DNA of 64,000 bases, taken from Phoma sp. XZ068 (taxonomy: Eukaryota > Ascomycota > Dothideomycetes > Pleosporales > Didymellaceae). Position numbers and translations under genes: made by a program. Shown piece after piece: positions 10,177 to 21,723 of this stretch. The stretch's first letter is position 1. Each line of letters starts with the position of its first letter. The notes below the pieces were generated by a model. It was not told where the DNA came from. It did not search any database and worked only from the letters and a program-made list of their open reading frames with translations. Location: positions 1,054,001 through 1,118,000 of the forward strand of contig RBKR01000002.1 of assembly GCA_004835665.1 (NCBI GenBank). The letters run 5' to 3'.

Positions 10177-12606
10177 TCAAGTATGAATGTCCTGCAAGAT
10201 CTCATCAAACATGGCACTCTCCCACTGCATGTTGTCCCAATCATAGCCTGATGTAATCCATCCGAAATCGTCATCGCCCTGTCCTGGTAACATATTTATG
10301 TCCTCTCTACTCCCTTCGCAAGCGCTATCATGGGCATCGGTCCGCAGGCTTCCCCCCCTGTTAGCCGCCATGGCGATTATCTCACACCATTCCTCGACCC
10401 TAGCCTTCTTCATCTTCAAATGTGCTGCAGCAAAGTCCCACGTATCATTCTCCCAGTCCATCCCCTGCGCCGCGGCCATCTCCTTCTTTGCGGCCTCAAA
10501 GCGAGACCCCATGGTGTCTAAGATGCCGAGGATGTCAACTTGGAGGTCGGGTTGCGCTGTAACCTGGACTCTGAGCGCGTTGAGAACCTGAGCAGACACG
10601 ACTTGGGTGGTAACTGAGGCTGGAGGTCTCGGCAAGCTCAGATCTGGACATGGAGGCACGCCGCTGAGAGCAGGTGTTGGTTGCGAGGGACCCGTGACTT
10701 CTTTCTGTGTCATGGTCGAACCGGCGCTGGGAAGCTTGACCGCACTGGGCCCAGCTACGTGTACCCATTAAGAGAGCATCATGGCGCCATGAACCAATTG
10801 GACGTAGGCGGGCTGAGGCATATAGAAGTAGGAGCAAACCGGAACAGCAAGCCAGTCTCCGAGCCAGGCCTTGAGTGCGGCAGTGAAATGGGAGAGGACA
10901 TCGGATATTGGCACCCATAAAAGCGAGAGCGCGGCGAAAGATTGAGATTCGGTGTCTGATAGGTGTGAACCTTCCAGTAGAGGCGCATAGATCCGGAGGT
11001 AGGCACTATTGTGATAGCAAGACAGAAAATCTAGGTTCTCCGACGTTAGCGAAGCACCGACGGCGACGTTTGTAACATATTGGGAATCATACAATCAGAT
11101 TTCAGATGCGGGGACAGTGCGTTTCGGAGGCTGTCTAGCTCAACTCGGAATGCCTCTAGACGCGCCATAGTTGAAGGCTCGGGCGAACCTAGCTGTTCGT
11201 CCACCGGTGAATCACTACTGTGGAAGCGGACTATTTTCTTCGTGAGTCGCTGGATGTGGACCAACTGTATGGCAAGTTGGTCTGTCTTGTATTCTTTAGC
11301 ATCGTCAAGATCTTTGAGGCATTGGTCCATATATTTGCTCCATCTTGTGAATGCTAATTGTTTCAGGACAAGACCGGCGCTGCTATCAAATCAGTTTTGC
11401 CCTACATAAAGCTCCATTGAGGCGTTGCGAAACTCACTTTGAGCTCATATACCAGACGCCAATTAGCGCCCTCTTCTCTTCGTTCGTTCTGAACACGGGC
11501 TCCTCGGCACGTGCTAAAGGCAGCTGACTCCTCTGTTGACACTTGGGACATGTACATATTTCGAGATCTTCTACCAAGCTGACTGCTAGGCAGACTAGAT
11601 TGTTAAATTGCGTATGAGCCATGCAATGGTAGGAATCTCAGAAAACCAGAATACCTTGAAGGAGATCCAAAGAGCGCCCAGATTTCATGAGCATGGCGTT
11701 AGAAATATACTCCATTACGGCGCGGCTTAGTCCCCTCACCAATCGACGATGGCGGACGGAAGCCACCATTCTGATTACCTTCATGAGAAACGGACGAGTT
11801 GCCTGCAGTTGTCTTGACGTTGTGCCAGCGGGAATGATGACAAAAGGCAGCCGACTAGACAGCTGATTCCTGTAAATCGACAACAAAGTCTCGTCAGACT
11901 CTACGGGGCAAAGGCCTTCCATGCCTACTGTTGCCATGCAGGTGCAGGCTGGACCCGCAGGTACGCTAGATGTGGGGTCATGCGCTGGGGTATTCAGAGC
12001 AGTTTCGTGCTGGCTTGGGGTGAACTGAGCTTGAGATTCGGTGCTAACCGAGGATGCCGAATGGTTGTTTGCGATGGAATGCAGACTACTATTGGATGAG
12101 CTGCCATGCACAATTGAGATTTCCCCTCCAGACGTCTTTGATGGGTAAACCAAGTTAATAAGTTGGTCTTCCGGCTGAGCCATTCTCATGTCGAAACTGG
12201 GACTGGTCACGCAGGGTGAACAATAGGTTCAACTTGGATGAGGGAAAAGCAGTTCAGCGATTGAATATCGGTTGAGCCCCGACGAAGATCATCATGTAGT
12301 AGGAGGGAGGGCAGTAGGACGGGCTGTGAGCTCGCTATTGGCAGAGCTCATGCCCACCCCACCCTATTGTAAAGTGTTGATGCGCAAACAGTATGGCAGG
12401 GTTTGAACATGAACTTACGAGGGCTTAGCCTGTCTCTTCTTCCTTGGACCAGAAGCTCGAATAACACAGTCTTTTGCCAAACTTCGGCATCGATCACATC
12501 GTTCTGGCTCCGAAGACTGCGTGCGAATGCAGCGTGTCTTTGCTGCCGCACACGGAGCGCAGGCGGCGCCCCATCTGGCGCTACAACCCGTCTTTGGTCT
12601 ATCCAT
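10177..12606 (-). pseudogene. broken Zn2Cys6 transcription factor
   Basis: Exon 1 (12419-12606) encodes M-D-R-P-K-T-G then a complete C6 finger (C-A-P-C-A-A-A-K-T-R-C ... C-D-R-C ... C). After a possible 216 bp intron (12203-12418) the frame continues through a typical C6-regulator middle region (D-L-L-Q-G-I-L-V-F, then F-N-N-L-V-C-L-A-V-S-L-V-E-D-L). Three defects are seen: an in-frame TGA at 11638-11640 where Trp would fit, a frame change near 11,080-11,100, and an in-frame TAA at 10768-10770. An intron of usual type (GTGAGT near 11,440) is intact, so decay looks recent. The C-terminal part (10177-10767) stays open and ends in an acidic, Trp-rich tail, as in activators. An assembly error at all three places is unlikely. 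Confidence 0.7.
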
Positions 12607-13296
12607 CTGAATCCGACTGTGTAAACATTCGTTTAGGCCTTCACCGTGGATTTGTGGCGGCTTCTGGGAGAATGCCGTTATCGTACCATGCACACGCCGC
12701 GGACAGTAATGACCCAAAGTTGGCGGCAAGTTCGGCGGGGATTTTCTCCGCTAAACTTCCCCGAATTTGTACGTGTTCAGGGTTTGGTTCTTTCAGCTGT
12801 GGCTAGGGTCACAGCAACTTTAAGCGACCTTTACCGAGGCGGACATACCAACGCCTAGGACAGCGCAACGCCGAGTTTCTAGGCATGGTCTATTGTTGCT
12901 AGAGCTAGTACTGCATAGCTCTTACTCTATAGTTCTCTCGACATACTATAGGTATTTGCTTATCAACCGTGGGCTGATGTTGAAACCTACGGAGTTTTTG
13001 CGGAGAAATAGTCTCCGAAACATAAGTATCAAGTCCGGATTAGCAATGTGGACTAAAATCCATTTAGGTGGTGATCCAGAGGAATACACACATCTCTACA
13101 CAAGATAGTAAGCTTGGAAGGCTAGCAAGACAGGTATCTTTGTAAACTCTTCCCGACCACAAAGCTTGAGGTCGTTGATTGATTTCATCGACTTCTCGGA
13201 TCACTGTCTTCCTGCTACGCTTAGGCGCCTGACAGCAATTTTCCAACGCCGGACCGACACCAAGCAATTGACCAACATCATGATTCTATCCTCACC
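12607..13296. other. intergenic, no gene seen
   Basis: Probable promoter side of the broken regulator and upstream side of the broken monooxygenase. No feature with support was found. Confidence 0.4.
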
Positions 13297-14499
13297 GTGC
13301 TCATGGGCGACCACACGGTCGACGGAGGCTCTGCCCCTCTAGATTGTTGCCATCGTCGATGGTGGTGCCATCGGCATTATCACAGCTCTCGGCTTCCTAC
13401 ATCGTGGGGTCCGCGTTATCATCTACGAGCGGGCGCCCAGCTGGCCAGGGCTCGGCTTCACCATTGCCTTGACGGGCATGGCGCGCCAGTGCCTGGGGCG
13501 GATCAATGTCGACATCCTGGAGGCTATCGAGCCCATATTGCAGTTCAACCCGGTCAAGACGGTCCGCTACTGGGATGGCTACAGCCCGCACACCAAGGAA
13601 GCGGCGGAGGCGATTGAGACGTCTGTCATCGCCGAGACGTCCGAGTCGGACATGGGCTACGCTGGCTGTCTTCGGAGTCGCCTTCTCGCTGTAATCGCGC
13701 CGCTCCTCGCTAAAAAAGGGGTCGTGGTGCGGTTTGGGAAGCAGCTCGTCGGATATGACAACAATAAGGATAACAAGGTCAGGCTGTCCTTTGCTGACGG
13801 CACCGATACTGAAGCCGATGTGGGTTCGTAATCCTCATCTTCTCTAAAGGCTGTGCAAGCGCTAACGATTTCTCGGTCATTGGCTGTGACGGCGGCTTCT
13901 CAACCACGCGAAGGCTGCTCGTGGGCGCCGAGCATGACGCCAAATACGCTCGCCAGATAGTCTACCGCGCATTTGTGCCCATCCCCAGCGCAGTCGCTGC
14001 CCTCGGCGCCGACAAGGTCAACACCCAGACCGGACACATAGGGCCAATGCCTACATGTCGTTCCCTGTAAGCCTCACCCTTCCTCCTGGCCGCTCTCAGC
14101 CCTTCAGATTAACAACACAAACTGATCTTGGGCAACCAGATTACTACCGCGGGCATGTACGGCATTGTCTTGCAAGTCCACGACCCTGAAGACTGGTCCC
14201 ACGGCCGCACCAGCGTCGTTCCTGCCACGCGAGGCGAGCTCTTGGAGCGGCTAAGCGGCTAGGGCCCGTACATACAAGAGCTAGCGGCACTGGTGCCGGA
14301 GCATTTCACCAAGTGGAGCGTCTTTAACATATCCGATCGTACCCCGACATACGTGGTCGGTCGCGTGTGCATCGCAGGCGATGCCGCCCACGCAAGCCCG
14401 CCAACGCTGGCCTGCGGCGCCACTATCGGCATCGAAGACGCCCTTGCCCTACTAAGTTATCCAGCAACCTTAGTGCTGCTCTAGGGTTTTCTACCCCTC
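13297..14499 (+). pseudogene. broken FAD-dependent monooxygenase (salicylate hydroxylase-like)
   Basis: An N-terminal dinucleotide-binding strand (I-V-A-I-V-D-G-G-A-I-G) follows directly after an in-frame TAG near 13,340, so the start is lost. Domain order is that of group A flavin monooxygenases: FAD-binding N terminus, V-I-G-C-D-G-G near 13,875, and the G-R-V-C-I-A-G-D-A-A-H-A-S-P-P motif near 14,360 that binds FAD ribityl phosphate. Defects: a probable intron near 13,820-13,873 has lost its AG acceptor (it reads CG after a GCTAAC branch), the frame shifts near 14,050, and TAG at 14,262 stands where W-G-P would read. The 3' end is cut off by the solo LTR at 14,500. The TGG-to-TAG type change fits RIP-like mutation spreading from the repeat. 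Confidence 0.75.
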
Positions 14500-14977
14500 T
14501 GTTACGATCTCAGGAGAAGAGGCGCGGTACAACAGAAGTTATGGTTAAGGATCAGTGACGCGGGGCTAAAGGGTCACGTAACATCCCACAATCCTACAAG
14601 TAAAGACCATGCCAAGAACATAAGACAGTGTAAGACACCACACAGTGTGTCCCACGGAACCCACAAACTACTTATAGAAACTACAATACCTCTTACAAGA
14701 CTCTATAAGACATTATTAGAAATGTAGGACACTCTCTAGTATATCGTAATTAGAAACACTACCCTTACAGTATTGTGTTTAACCTTATTAATTAATTTTA
14801 TTATTAAATCTTAACTAACTCTTAAGCTAGACAGTTAACTCTATACTACTTATTATTAATCTATAGTTATTATAGTATTTTACTAGGTATTTATACTAAC
14901 TTCTTTTATACTAGTACTTATTCTAGAAAACTAACCTTAGAAGAACTTATAAGCTTTACTTAGTATATAACCTTAAT
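14500..14977 (+). repeat. solo LTR of the Ty3/gypsy family in this window
   Basis: About 478 bp, starting TGTTACGATC and ending CTTAATA. It aligns along its length with the LTR at 48,479-48,962 in the same orientation, and inversely with those at 24,773 and 31,036. The first 100 bp keep normal GC and CpG while the rest is RIP-mutated. No internal element sequence follows, so it is a solo LTR or truncated end; no target duplication is obvious. Confidence 0.8.
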
Positions 14978-15639
14978 AAATAGATTATATCTATACTACT
15001 TATTATTACCTATAGCTATTATAGTATTTTATTAGGTAACTATATATTCTCTCTAATAAGCTACTTATAAATATATTTATTTTTTAAAACTAACTAGAAT
15101 ATATATATATATATACTTTATATATTATAACTTTAATACTATAATATATAGGTTAAATAGAAGGAAAATATAGCTAGAAGTATCTTATTTTAATAATAAT
15201 AGCTAATAAAGTAGGTATAGTATATAAGCTATAGCTATTAAGTAGAAGTACTTAGTATTAATATTAAGCTATCTTCTTAGTATATTAATTAAATATAATT
15301 TTAAGCTAGAATAAACTAATATCTTTATTTATCTAGCTAGTTAGATATAATCTAACTTCTACTAAGTATTTCTCTAGGTTAATCTTATTAACCTAGCTTA
15401 ATTATATATTACTAGATACTTATATATAAAACTTAGTAGATATATATTATAGCTTAATATTATACTTAATAAATTTAAAGTTAGGGAAGACTAAAGTTAT
15501 AGTAGTTATAATATTCTATAAGCCTTAAAATAATACTTAAGAGATATAATATAATATATACACTAGGTTTATAGGCTACTACCTTTAGTAGGCTACTTTT
15601 ACTAAGCCTCTACTAAACTACTACTACTACCTTTATACC
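14978..15639. other. RIP-mutated AT-rich DNA
   Basis: Almost only A/T with TA-rich dinucleotides and nearly no CpG. It probably includes the 5' part of the dead DNA transposon that follows; its terminal repeat was not found. Confidence 0.5.
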
Positions 15640-17289
15640 TACCTAATAATACTAGTTAGATATATTTAAAGAAGTATAAATATAGCTTATACTTTAAGCT
15701 CTTAAATAAGATATAAATCTTCTAAAATAATATACTATAGCTATCTATAATATACTCTAAATAATACTAGCCTAATAATATACTAGAGGGCTCTTAAGAG
15801 TTAATTCTATACCTAGCTAATAGTATCTAGATAAATATATAAAGAAAGTAATTATTAATTATATTCTTTACTTTATATAGTAAGAAGTACCCCCTTACTT
15901 ATTAGATATAGCTAATATAGCTAATATACTATAAGAAGAGTATAAAATAGCCCTTATTAGGTAGGACTAGCTTAATAACTTTATTAAGTATTAACTAAGG
16001 CTTAAAGTAAAGTTTAATTATAAGTATAACTATAAGAGAGCCTTTTATAAAGATACTAAGTTAATATAAAACTAGTTTAGCTTTATAGCTAATATTAAAG
16101 CTAAGTATAGTATTATAGATAAAGATATATATAATTTTAATAAGACTAGCTTTATAATAGGTTAGATTACCTCTAGAGTAGTAGTTATAAATATAGAGAA
16201 CCTAGAATAAGTAAAGTAGATCTAGCTAGGTAATAGAGAGTAGGCTATATTAATTTTAGGTATAAATACTATAGAGTAGGCTATTCTACTCTTTATTATT
16301 CTTAAAGGCAAAGACTACTAGACTAAATAGACTAAGAATAAAGATCTACTCTAAGACTAGGTAATTAGAGTCTCTAAAAATAGCTAGACTAATAATAAGC
16401 TTAGTTTTAACTAGTTAAAGTACTTTAATAGGTATACTAAGGAGTACCCTAATAAGACTTACTATTTACTACTTATAGATAGCTATAAGAGCTACTAGGT
16501 AGTAGTATTTACTTAATACTATAAAGATAATAAGATTATAACTCTTATAATACCTATATACTTATTATACCTCTTATAGCTACTTAATATAGGTTATTTT
16601 ACCTTTTTAAAGTAAGAGTATAGGTATTAGGTTAATAAGCTCTTATTAACTAGATTAACTATATAGATAAGTAGGTGTTCCTAGTATACCTTAAAGCTAT
16701 ATATAATATAACTATTACTCTTAGTAATATCTAGAGAGAGTTCTAAGGTACTAGATTAGTCTCTTTTAACCTATAATAGGTTATATTAACCCTTAATATA
16801 AAGCTGTAGACTCTATTACTACTACTCTCTACTAATAATAAGTTCTAGTAGTTTTAAACTCTAAAGAATATTAATAAATTTAAGTTATAATTAACTCTAA
16901 TTTAAAATAAGTATAAGAGGTAATTTAGTAGCTTACTAATATCTACTATAAGTATATCTAAGCACCTTCTAAAGGGGGCAAAGAGTATAGTATATAAGCT
17001 AGCTTTATTAAAGAAGGAAAATACTTAGCTTTAAGAGGCTCTAGCAGCTATAATAGAGTATAAATTATATAAAAGAAAGAAGATCTAGTTAGGAGAGAGT
17101 ATAATAGTTAGAAAGGCATAGTAATTAACTGCTCTAAAGGAGTTTAGCGCGCGTAGTAATAGTAAGAAGCTAAAAAAGAGGGTACGCACTAAAGGAGGCA
17201 AGCTAATATAATAACACTATAGAGTATATAGAGAGAGTAGGCATAATATATAAATATATAAGAATAATATAGAATTAGTCTCTAAGTAA
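15640..17289 (+). pseudogene. RIP-mutated pogo/Fot1-like transposase
   Basis: Read on the plus strand with TAG/TAA taken as mutated Gln/Trp codons, the sequence follows the order of a Tc1-mariner (pogo/Fot1) transposase: an N-terminal helix-turn-helix region, a central N-F-N-K-T-S-F segment near 16,135 in place of N-F-D-E-T-G-F, L-L-L-I-D-S-Y-K-S near 16,470 where L-I-L-D-G-H-E-S is usual, and a basic C-terminal region near 17,150 (K-K-L-K-K-R-V-R-T-K-G-G-K-L). It is about as long as the intact 566-aa transposase at 60,389-62,089. Dozens of stops make it inactive. GC recovers in the last 150 bp. Confidence 0.75.
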
Positions 17290-18234
17290 TATTATAGCGT
17301 GTTACAGCCTAAATAGGCGTAGAGTGTAGTATTCTGTAGTATAATGCAGTATAATAGGGGAGAGTCTTGGCAAAAGTGGCCCACTAGAGGCGGTGGCCCA
17401 CGAACCCAGTATGTACGTTATTATGTACGGCGTATATATAGTATCGGCAAATTCGAGGAACAAAAATATAGGAAAAAACGGCACTTAAAGGTGAATTGTA
17501 TATAGTTGTAGATAGAAGTCAGACTGCGCAGAGGCAAGGGGACAGCTAGCTATTACATTGCTATAGTGAAGTGGTGCATTGCTCATTTACTCAGCAAATC
17601 GTCGGCTGTCCGCCAACCGTCTGCTTCTTGGCATAGCTGCGGGGGTCGCGGCTGAAACCGAGTAGGAAACAATCAAACTTGGCAGATCAACAGGGGCCAA
17701 GTCAGGTCCTTAACACTATTGTCAGGTAAAGGGGTCTATCAAAGAGCTCCATATGACCGCACCCATCTTGTACGGATTTGCCTACACATGGTGCCGCATC
17801 AAAATAAGTACAGTTGCTCACACCAATCACGATTGTCTGAGCACTCGAAGGAAGCTGACCAGGCACCGTTTTCTCCTCCCGGAACGCAGAATATGACTTT
17901 TGAAAGCTATCTGGTGCAATACATTCTATCTGTTAATTCTAGATACGATGCTCTGAACAGACTAGCCCGCTTGCAATCCTTTCCTTCTAGGTTCTTCTTG
18001 CTGGAGGTGTTGTGTGTTTCCGGCCACGTCTCCTTCTGCTACACTTGTCCACGCTTGGGACCAGCAGCGCATGAAGACTAGTCCAAGCGCTATACCAAGC
18101 TGTGGATCCGCAACCGGCGGACAAATACCTATGGGCCATACTTAATGGAGCCCACGAGTCAACTCTGTAAGAGAAGTACGAGACAATCTTCTTACGCATA
18201 CAGCAACAAGCACAGCAACACTCAGCCCATAATC
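17290..18234. other. intergenic; transposon edge and protease promoter
   Basis: 17,290-17,420 is the right edge of the dead transposon zone, with a GTGGCCCAC motif repeated at about 17,375 and 17,393. From 17,500 the DNA has normal composition. No gene is supported; one 120-codon frame (17,719-18,081) lacks any family resemblance. Confidence 0.45.
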
Positions 18235-19618
18235 ATGACTTCATCCACAATCTTCGCTTCACCACCGGCCATTATGATGTTTTTAGTTCTCCTTGCACTC
18301 TTGCCTGCGGCTCTTGCCTTCCCGGCGCCGACCATCGTTCCTCGTGCCGGCTCTCCCATTCCTGGTAGGTACATAGTCAAGATGAAGAACGAGAACGTCG
18401 AAAAAAATATCAGAAATGCGTTGAAAGAGCTAAATAAGAACCCTGCACATGTCTACAAGTTCGGTAATTTTGGTGGCTTCGCCGCGGAGATGTCTAATGC
18501 TACTATCGAAACGATCCGCCGTCTGCCTGGAGTGAGTTCTCAGCATTCGACAAGAGATTCAAGAGTGCTAACGAATGACAGGTTGAGTACATCGAGCAAG
18601 ATGTGGTTGTTAAGGCCAGTTTTGGCGGAGTCCACCTTGAGAAGAAGGCCTATGTCACCCAGGCTTCATCACCCTGGGGTCTTGCCCGAATCTCCTCCCA
18701 GTACCGCGGTAGCACGTCGTACACCTATGACAACAGTGCTGGAGCGGGCACGTGTGTTTACGTGGTCGACACCGGTATTGCCACCTCACACCCTGAATTC
18801 GAAGACCGCGCCACTTTCCTTGCTAACTTCGCCGGTGACGGCTCCAACATTGATGGCCGCGGTCACGGCACTCACTGCGCCGGTATCATTGGCTCCAAAA
18901 CCTACGGTGTTGCTAAGAACACCACGCTCTATGCCGTCAAGGTCCTTGATGCGAGCGGCTCGGTACGTTGACCCAACTTTCATATTCCAGATCACCTTCT
19001 GACTAGACTTAGGGTACCAGCTCTGGTGTTATCGCTGGTATTAACTACGTCGTCAACGACGTAATGACTCGTAGCTGCCCCAATGGCGTTATTATCAACA
19101 TGTCCCTAGGTGGCCCACGTTCTACGGCTCTCAACTCCGCTGCTGCGAACGCCGTCTCCTCCGGTATTTTCATTGCGGTCGCTGCCGGCAACGAGGCTCA
19201 GGATGCCAGTAATGTCTCGCCTGCATCTGAGCCTACTGTGTTCACTGTTGGCGCCACTGACAGTTCTGATCGCCTGGCCTCCTTCTCTAATTTTGGTACC
19301 ATCGTCGATGCCCTTGCTCCTGGTGTTTCTATCCTGTCCACGTGGCTGAACGGTGGCACGGTAAGTCATTTATCATCCCGTATCAGGATTTGTGTCGAGA
19401 AGCGAACTCACACTTATACGTAGAACACCATCTCCGGTACCTCGATGGCTGCTCCCCATGTTGCTGGTCTTGCTGCCTACCTCCTTGCTCTTGAGGGCAA
19501 GAAGACTCCTGCGGCTCTCTCCACCCGCATCCAGGCTCTTGCTCTCAAAGACAACATCACCAGTCTACCCCCTGGAACCAAGAACTACCTTGCTTTCAAT
19601 GGCAACCTCATAAGTTGA
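18235..19618 (+). CDS. secreted subtilisin-like serine protease (S8, proteinase K type)
   Basis: Four exons, 18235-18531, 18582-18962, 19013-19360 and 19424-19618, give 406 aa with all junctions in phase 0. A hydrophobic signal segment (about residues 14-33, ending A-L-A) is followed by an I9 propeptide with the G-R-Y-I-V-K-M start. The catalytic triad is complete: Asp162 (V-V-D-T-G), His194 (G-H-G-T-H-C-A-G) and Ser349 (G-T-S-M-A-A-P); the oxyanion Asn lies in A-A-G-N-E. The length matches fungal alkaline or cuticle-degrading proteases of about 400 aa. It would act outside the cell on protein substrates. I chose ATG 18235 because upstream ATGs put the signal peptide far from the N terminus. 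The gene is intact between two decayed regions. Confidence 0.93.
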
Positions 19619-20416
19619 AGGACTCAGCCTCCATGTGCACATGCACGCATGATGTTATGGGGATGCGAGAGGTTCCAAATTGCAGGTTACCAGAGTTGGA
19701 GAATGTTCGTATTCTCTCTGTACGGAATCAAGGTGGTTACTGCATACATCATGGAATTGGCAAATTTCTTCGGTAGCACTTTTTCGTAATGCTGGATTCT
19801 TAGCTTGCTATTACGTGATGACCTTGCAGATTCTGCTGTCATGCTGCGTTGTCCTGTTTACATGGCCGCCCGAATACGTCGCTGCCAACTAGCGCATTCT
19901 AGAGAGAAATTTACAACCGCACCACCCGTTCTCGGAAGCGGCAACCGGTACCACGCAAATGGTGCATGCACCACTATCTGATTCGCTTGTGACAAATTGT
20001 ACGATGTTTATTGCGCCATCATGATGTAGCGCGATGAACAACCTCACTCATCCGTGGCTGCATTCATCGTAGAGTGGAATGATTCCGGATGTCATGCTAG
20101 CCTCAAGAGGGCGAACAGTGATTACCTATACGTTTTGATAAGAATTCTAGCTGCTTGTGCAGTAGGGTCGATGTAAGTTACACCGTATCGTCCGGTGTAA
20201 GTGTAACTGACACAATACAGTAAGCTCAGTTCAGTAAGTTTGAGTACAAACGGACCGATATAGTACTTCTTCAAAACAAATACAGTAACACAACAGCTTC
20301 ACGGTCAACCCTCCCTGTGCTTTTAGGATCATCTGAGATGGAAAAGAACATATACCGCACAGTGGTGAGTTAATTTGCTTTGGACTAGTCTGAAGCTCTC
20401 GTATCCGCATACAGAC
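19619..20416. other. intergenic, small inverted repeat only
   Basis: No gene is supported. A short stem (TTACACCG / CGGTGTAA, 7-base loop) lies near 20,173-20,195. Confidence 0.45.
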
Positions 20417-20471
20417 TGTCCACGGTTCATCGACGATGCATCGGCGATGCATCGTCGATGAACCGTGGACA
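20417..20471. repeat. perfect 55 bp palindrome (hairpin)
   Basis: Two 27 bp arms around a single central base (20,444) are exact reverse complements; the left arm begins TGTCCACGGTTCATCG. As RNA or single-stranded DNA it would form one unbroken stem. Confidence 0.95.
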
Positions 20472-20519
20472 TCGTGATTTGCAAGACGCTGTGTAACTCA
20501 ACTACGCCAAATAACCCCT

Positions 20520-20781
20520 GCTAATAAAAATGAATGATCGCATGTCTGTTTCATGCATTGGGACAAGAGGGCAGTTTTGCTTTGAGCTTAGTTCTCGGTC
20601 AGGCATGCATTATACTGTTCAAAGGTGGGTTGGCAGAAGGATGTAGGCAAAGGAGGACACAAGAACTGGGTTTATTGTACTAGCTGAGTCTACGATCTGT
20701 TTATATACTTCTGAGTAGCCATGTGATCTGCATAAACGTGAGATCAAGGCACGTGAGAATTCTGTAGAGGTCAATACACCC
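20520..20781 (-). repeat. probable 3' LTR of the copia remnant
   Basis: On the minus strand a polypurine run (AGGGGG near 20,782) is followed by TGTATTGACC, as at the start of a 3' LTR. The far end is not defined, so the left limit is approximate. Confidence 0.4.
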
Positions 20782-21440
20782 CCTAGCTGAAAGCGAGTAG
20801 CGTAAAGCTGCAGACTTTAGGTGTTTTCAAAGCGCAGCAGTGACCGTAAGGTACTGCTGCAAACACTTCTGTGTTAGTACCGTTTTGGATAAGTCTTTCA
20901 GGAATCCAACTTTGGTGCTATGAAACTCTCTCTCCAATTGCGAGGCAATGTCCATCAGACTAATTTTACGGACGAACTCGTGGTATGTTAGTCGAGTGAG
21001 GATCTTAATAGATAAATCCACTGGCATTTCGGCAGCGGGCACCCAGTGTACAGTTAGGCGTCCAGCTTCGACCTCTTGAAAAATCCACAGGCATTGGATA
21101 TTGACATGCTTTATGCGGCTTTGGTGCCTATCTGGCGGTTTGTAGCAGCACCGATTGTCTGCTGATTGTTGCAGTATAGTGTAGGAGTAAGTCCCGAATT
21201 AAAGCGTATGCCTTCGAAGAAGGATTTCCTAGGCTTAAAGATCCTTAGTGGCGTGTCTGAGAGGTATTGCCTCTGCTTCAGTGGTCGATTTAGTGGCCAC
21301 GCGCTACACAGTCGACTTCCAGTCGATAGACATGCCACAGAGCATGAAGATGTAACCTTTAGAGCTTCTAAGTGTGTCCGGTTCATCTGCAAACAAGACA
21401 TCAGAGGCGTCATAGAACTTGGGGCAGTAACCTAATCTGC
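20782..21440 (-). pseudogene. Ty1/copia polyprotein 3' remnant (RNase H end)
   Basis: Minus-strand frames read in sequence S-S-K-G-Y-I-F, I-D-W-K-S-T, T-E-A-E-A, F-F-E-G-I-R-F, L-Y-C-N-N-Q-Q-T, then A-A-E-M-P-V-D and Y-H-E-F-V-R. This is the order of the copia RNase H domain and polyprotein end (S-T-E-A-E, D-N-Q, A-D-x-x-T-K are the usual motifs). Several stops and at least one frame change separate the segments. It is much less AT-rich than the gypsy copies, so it decayed differently. Confidence 0.75.
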
Positions 21441-21723
21441 ACTGTAGAACATGCTAGAATCGGTCTTACCTATCAGCGTGAATGGCTAGTTATGGGTGCT
21501 TATAACATATCACCAGTGCTGAGGGAAATTAATACACCAGTTGTGGGTAAGCCAGCGATTTTGCTGGCTTGTGGAAAGGGAATCATTTTGGAGCACAATT
21601 CCAGATCCTGGAGGCGTGTAAAACTTTCAGTTTGCGACAGCACCAAACATCGGATACTGTGGAATCACGGAAGGACCTAACAATTCTGTCGTTGCAGCTG
21701 CCTAGGGCTCGGGAGACAAGGAA

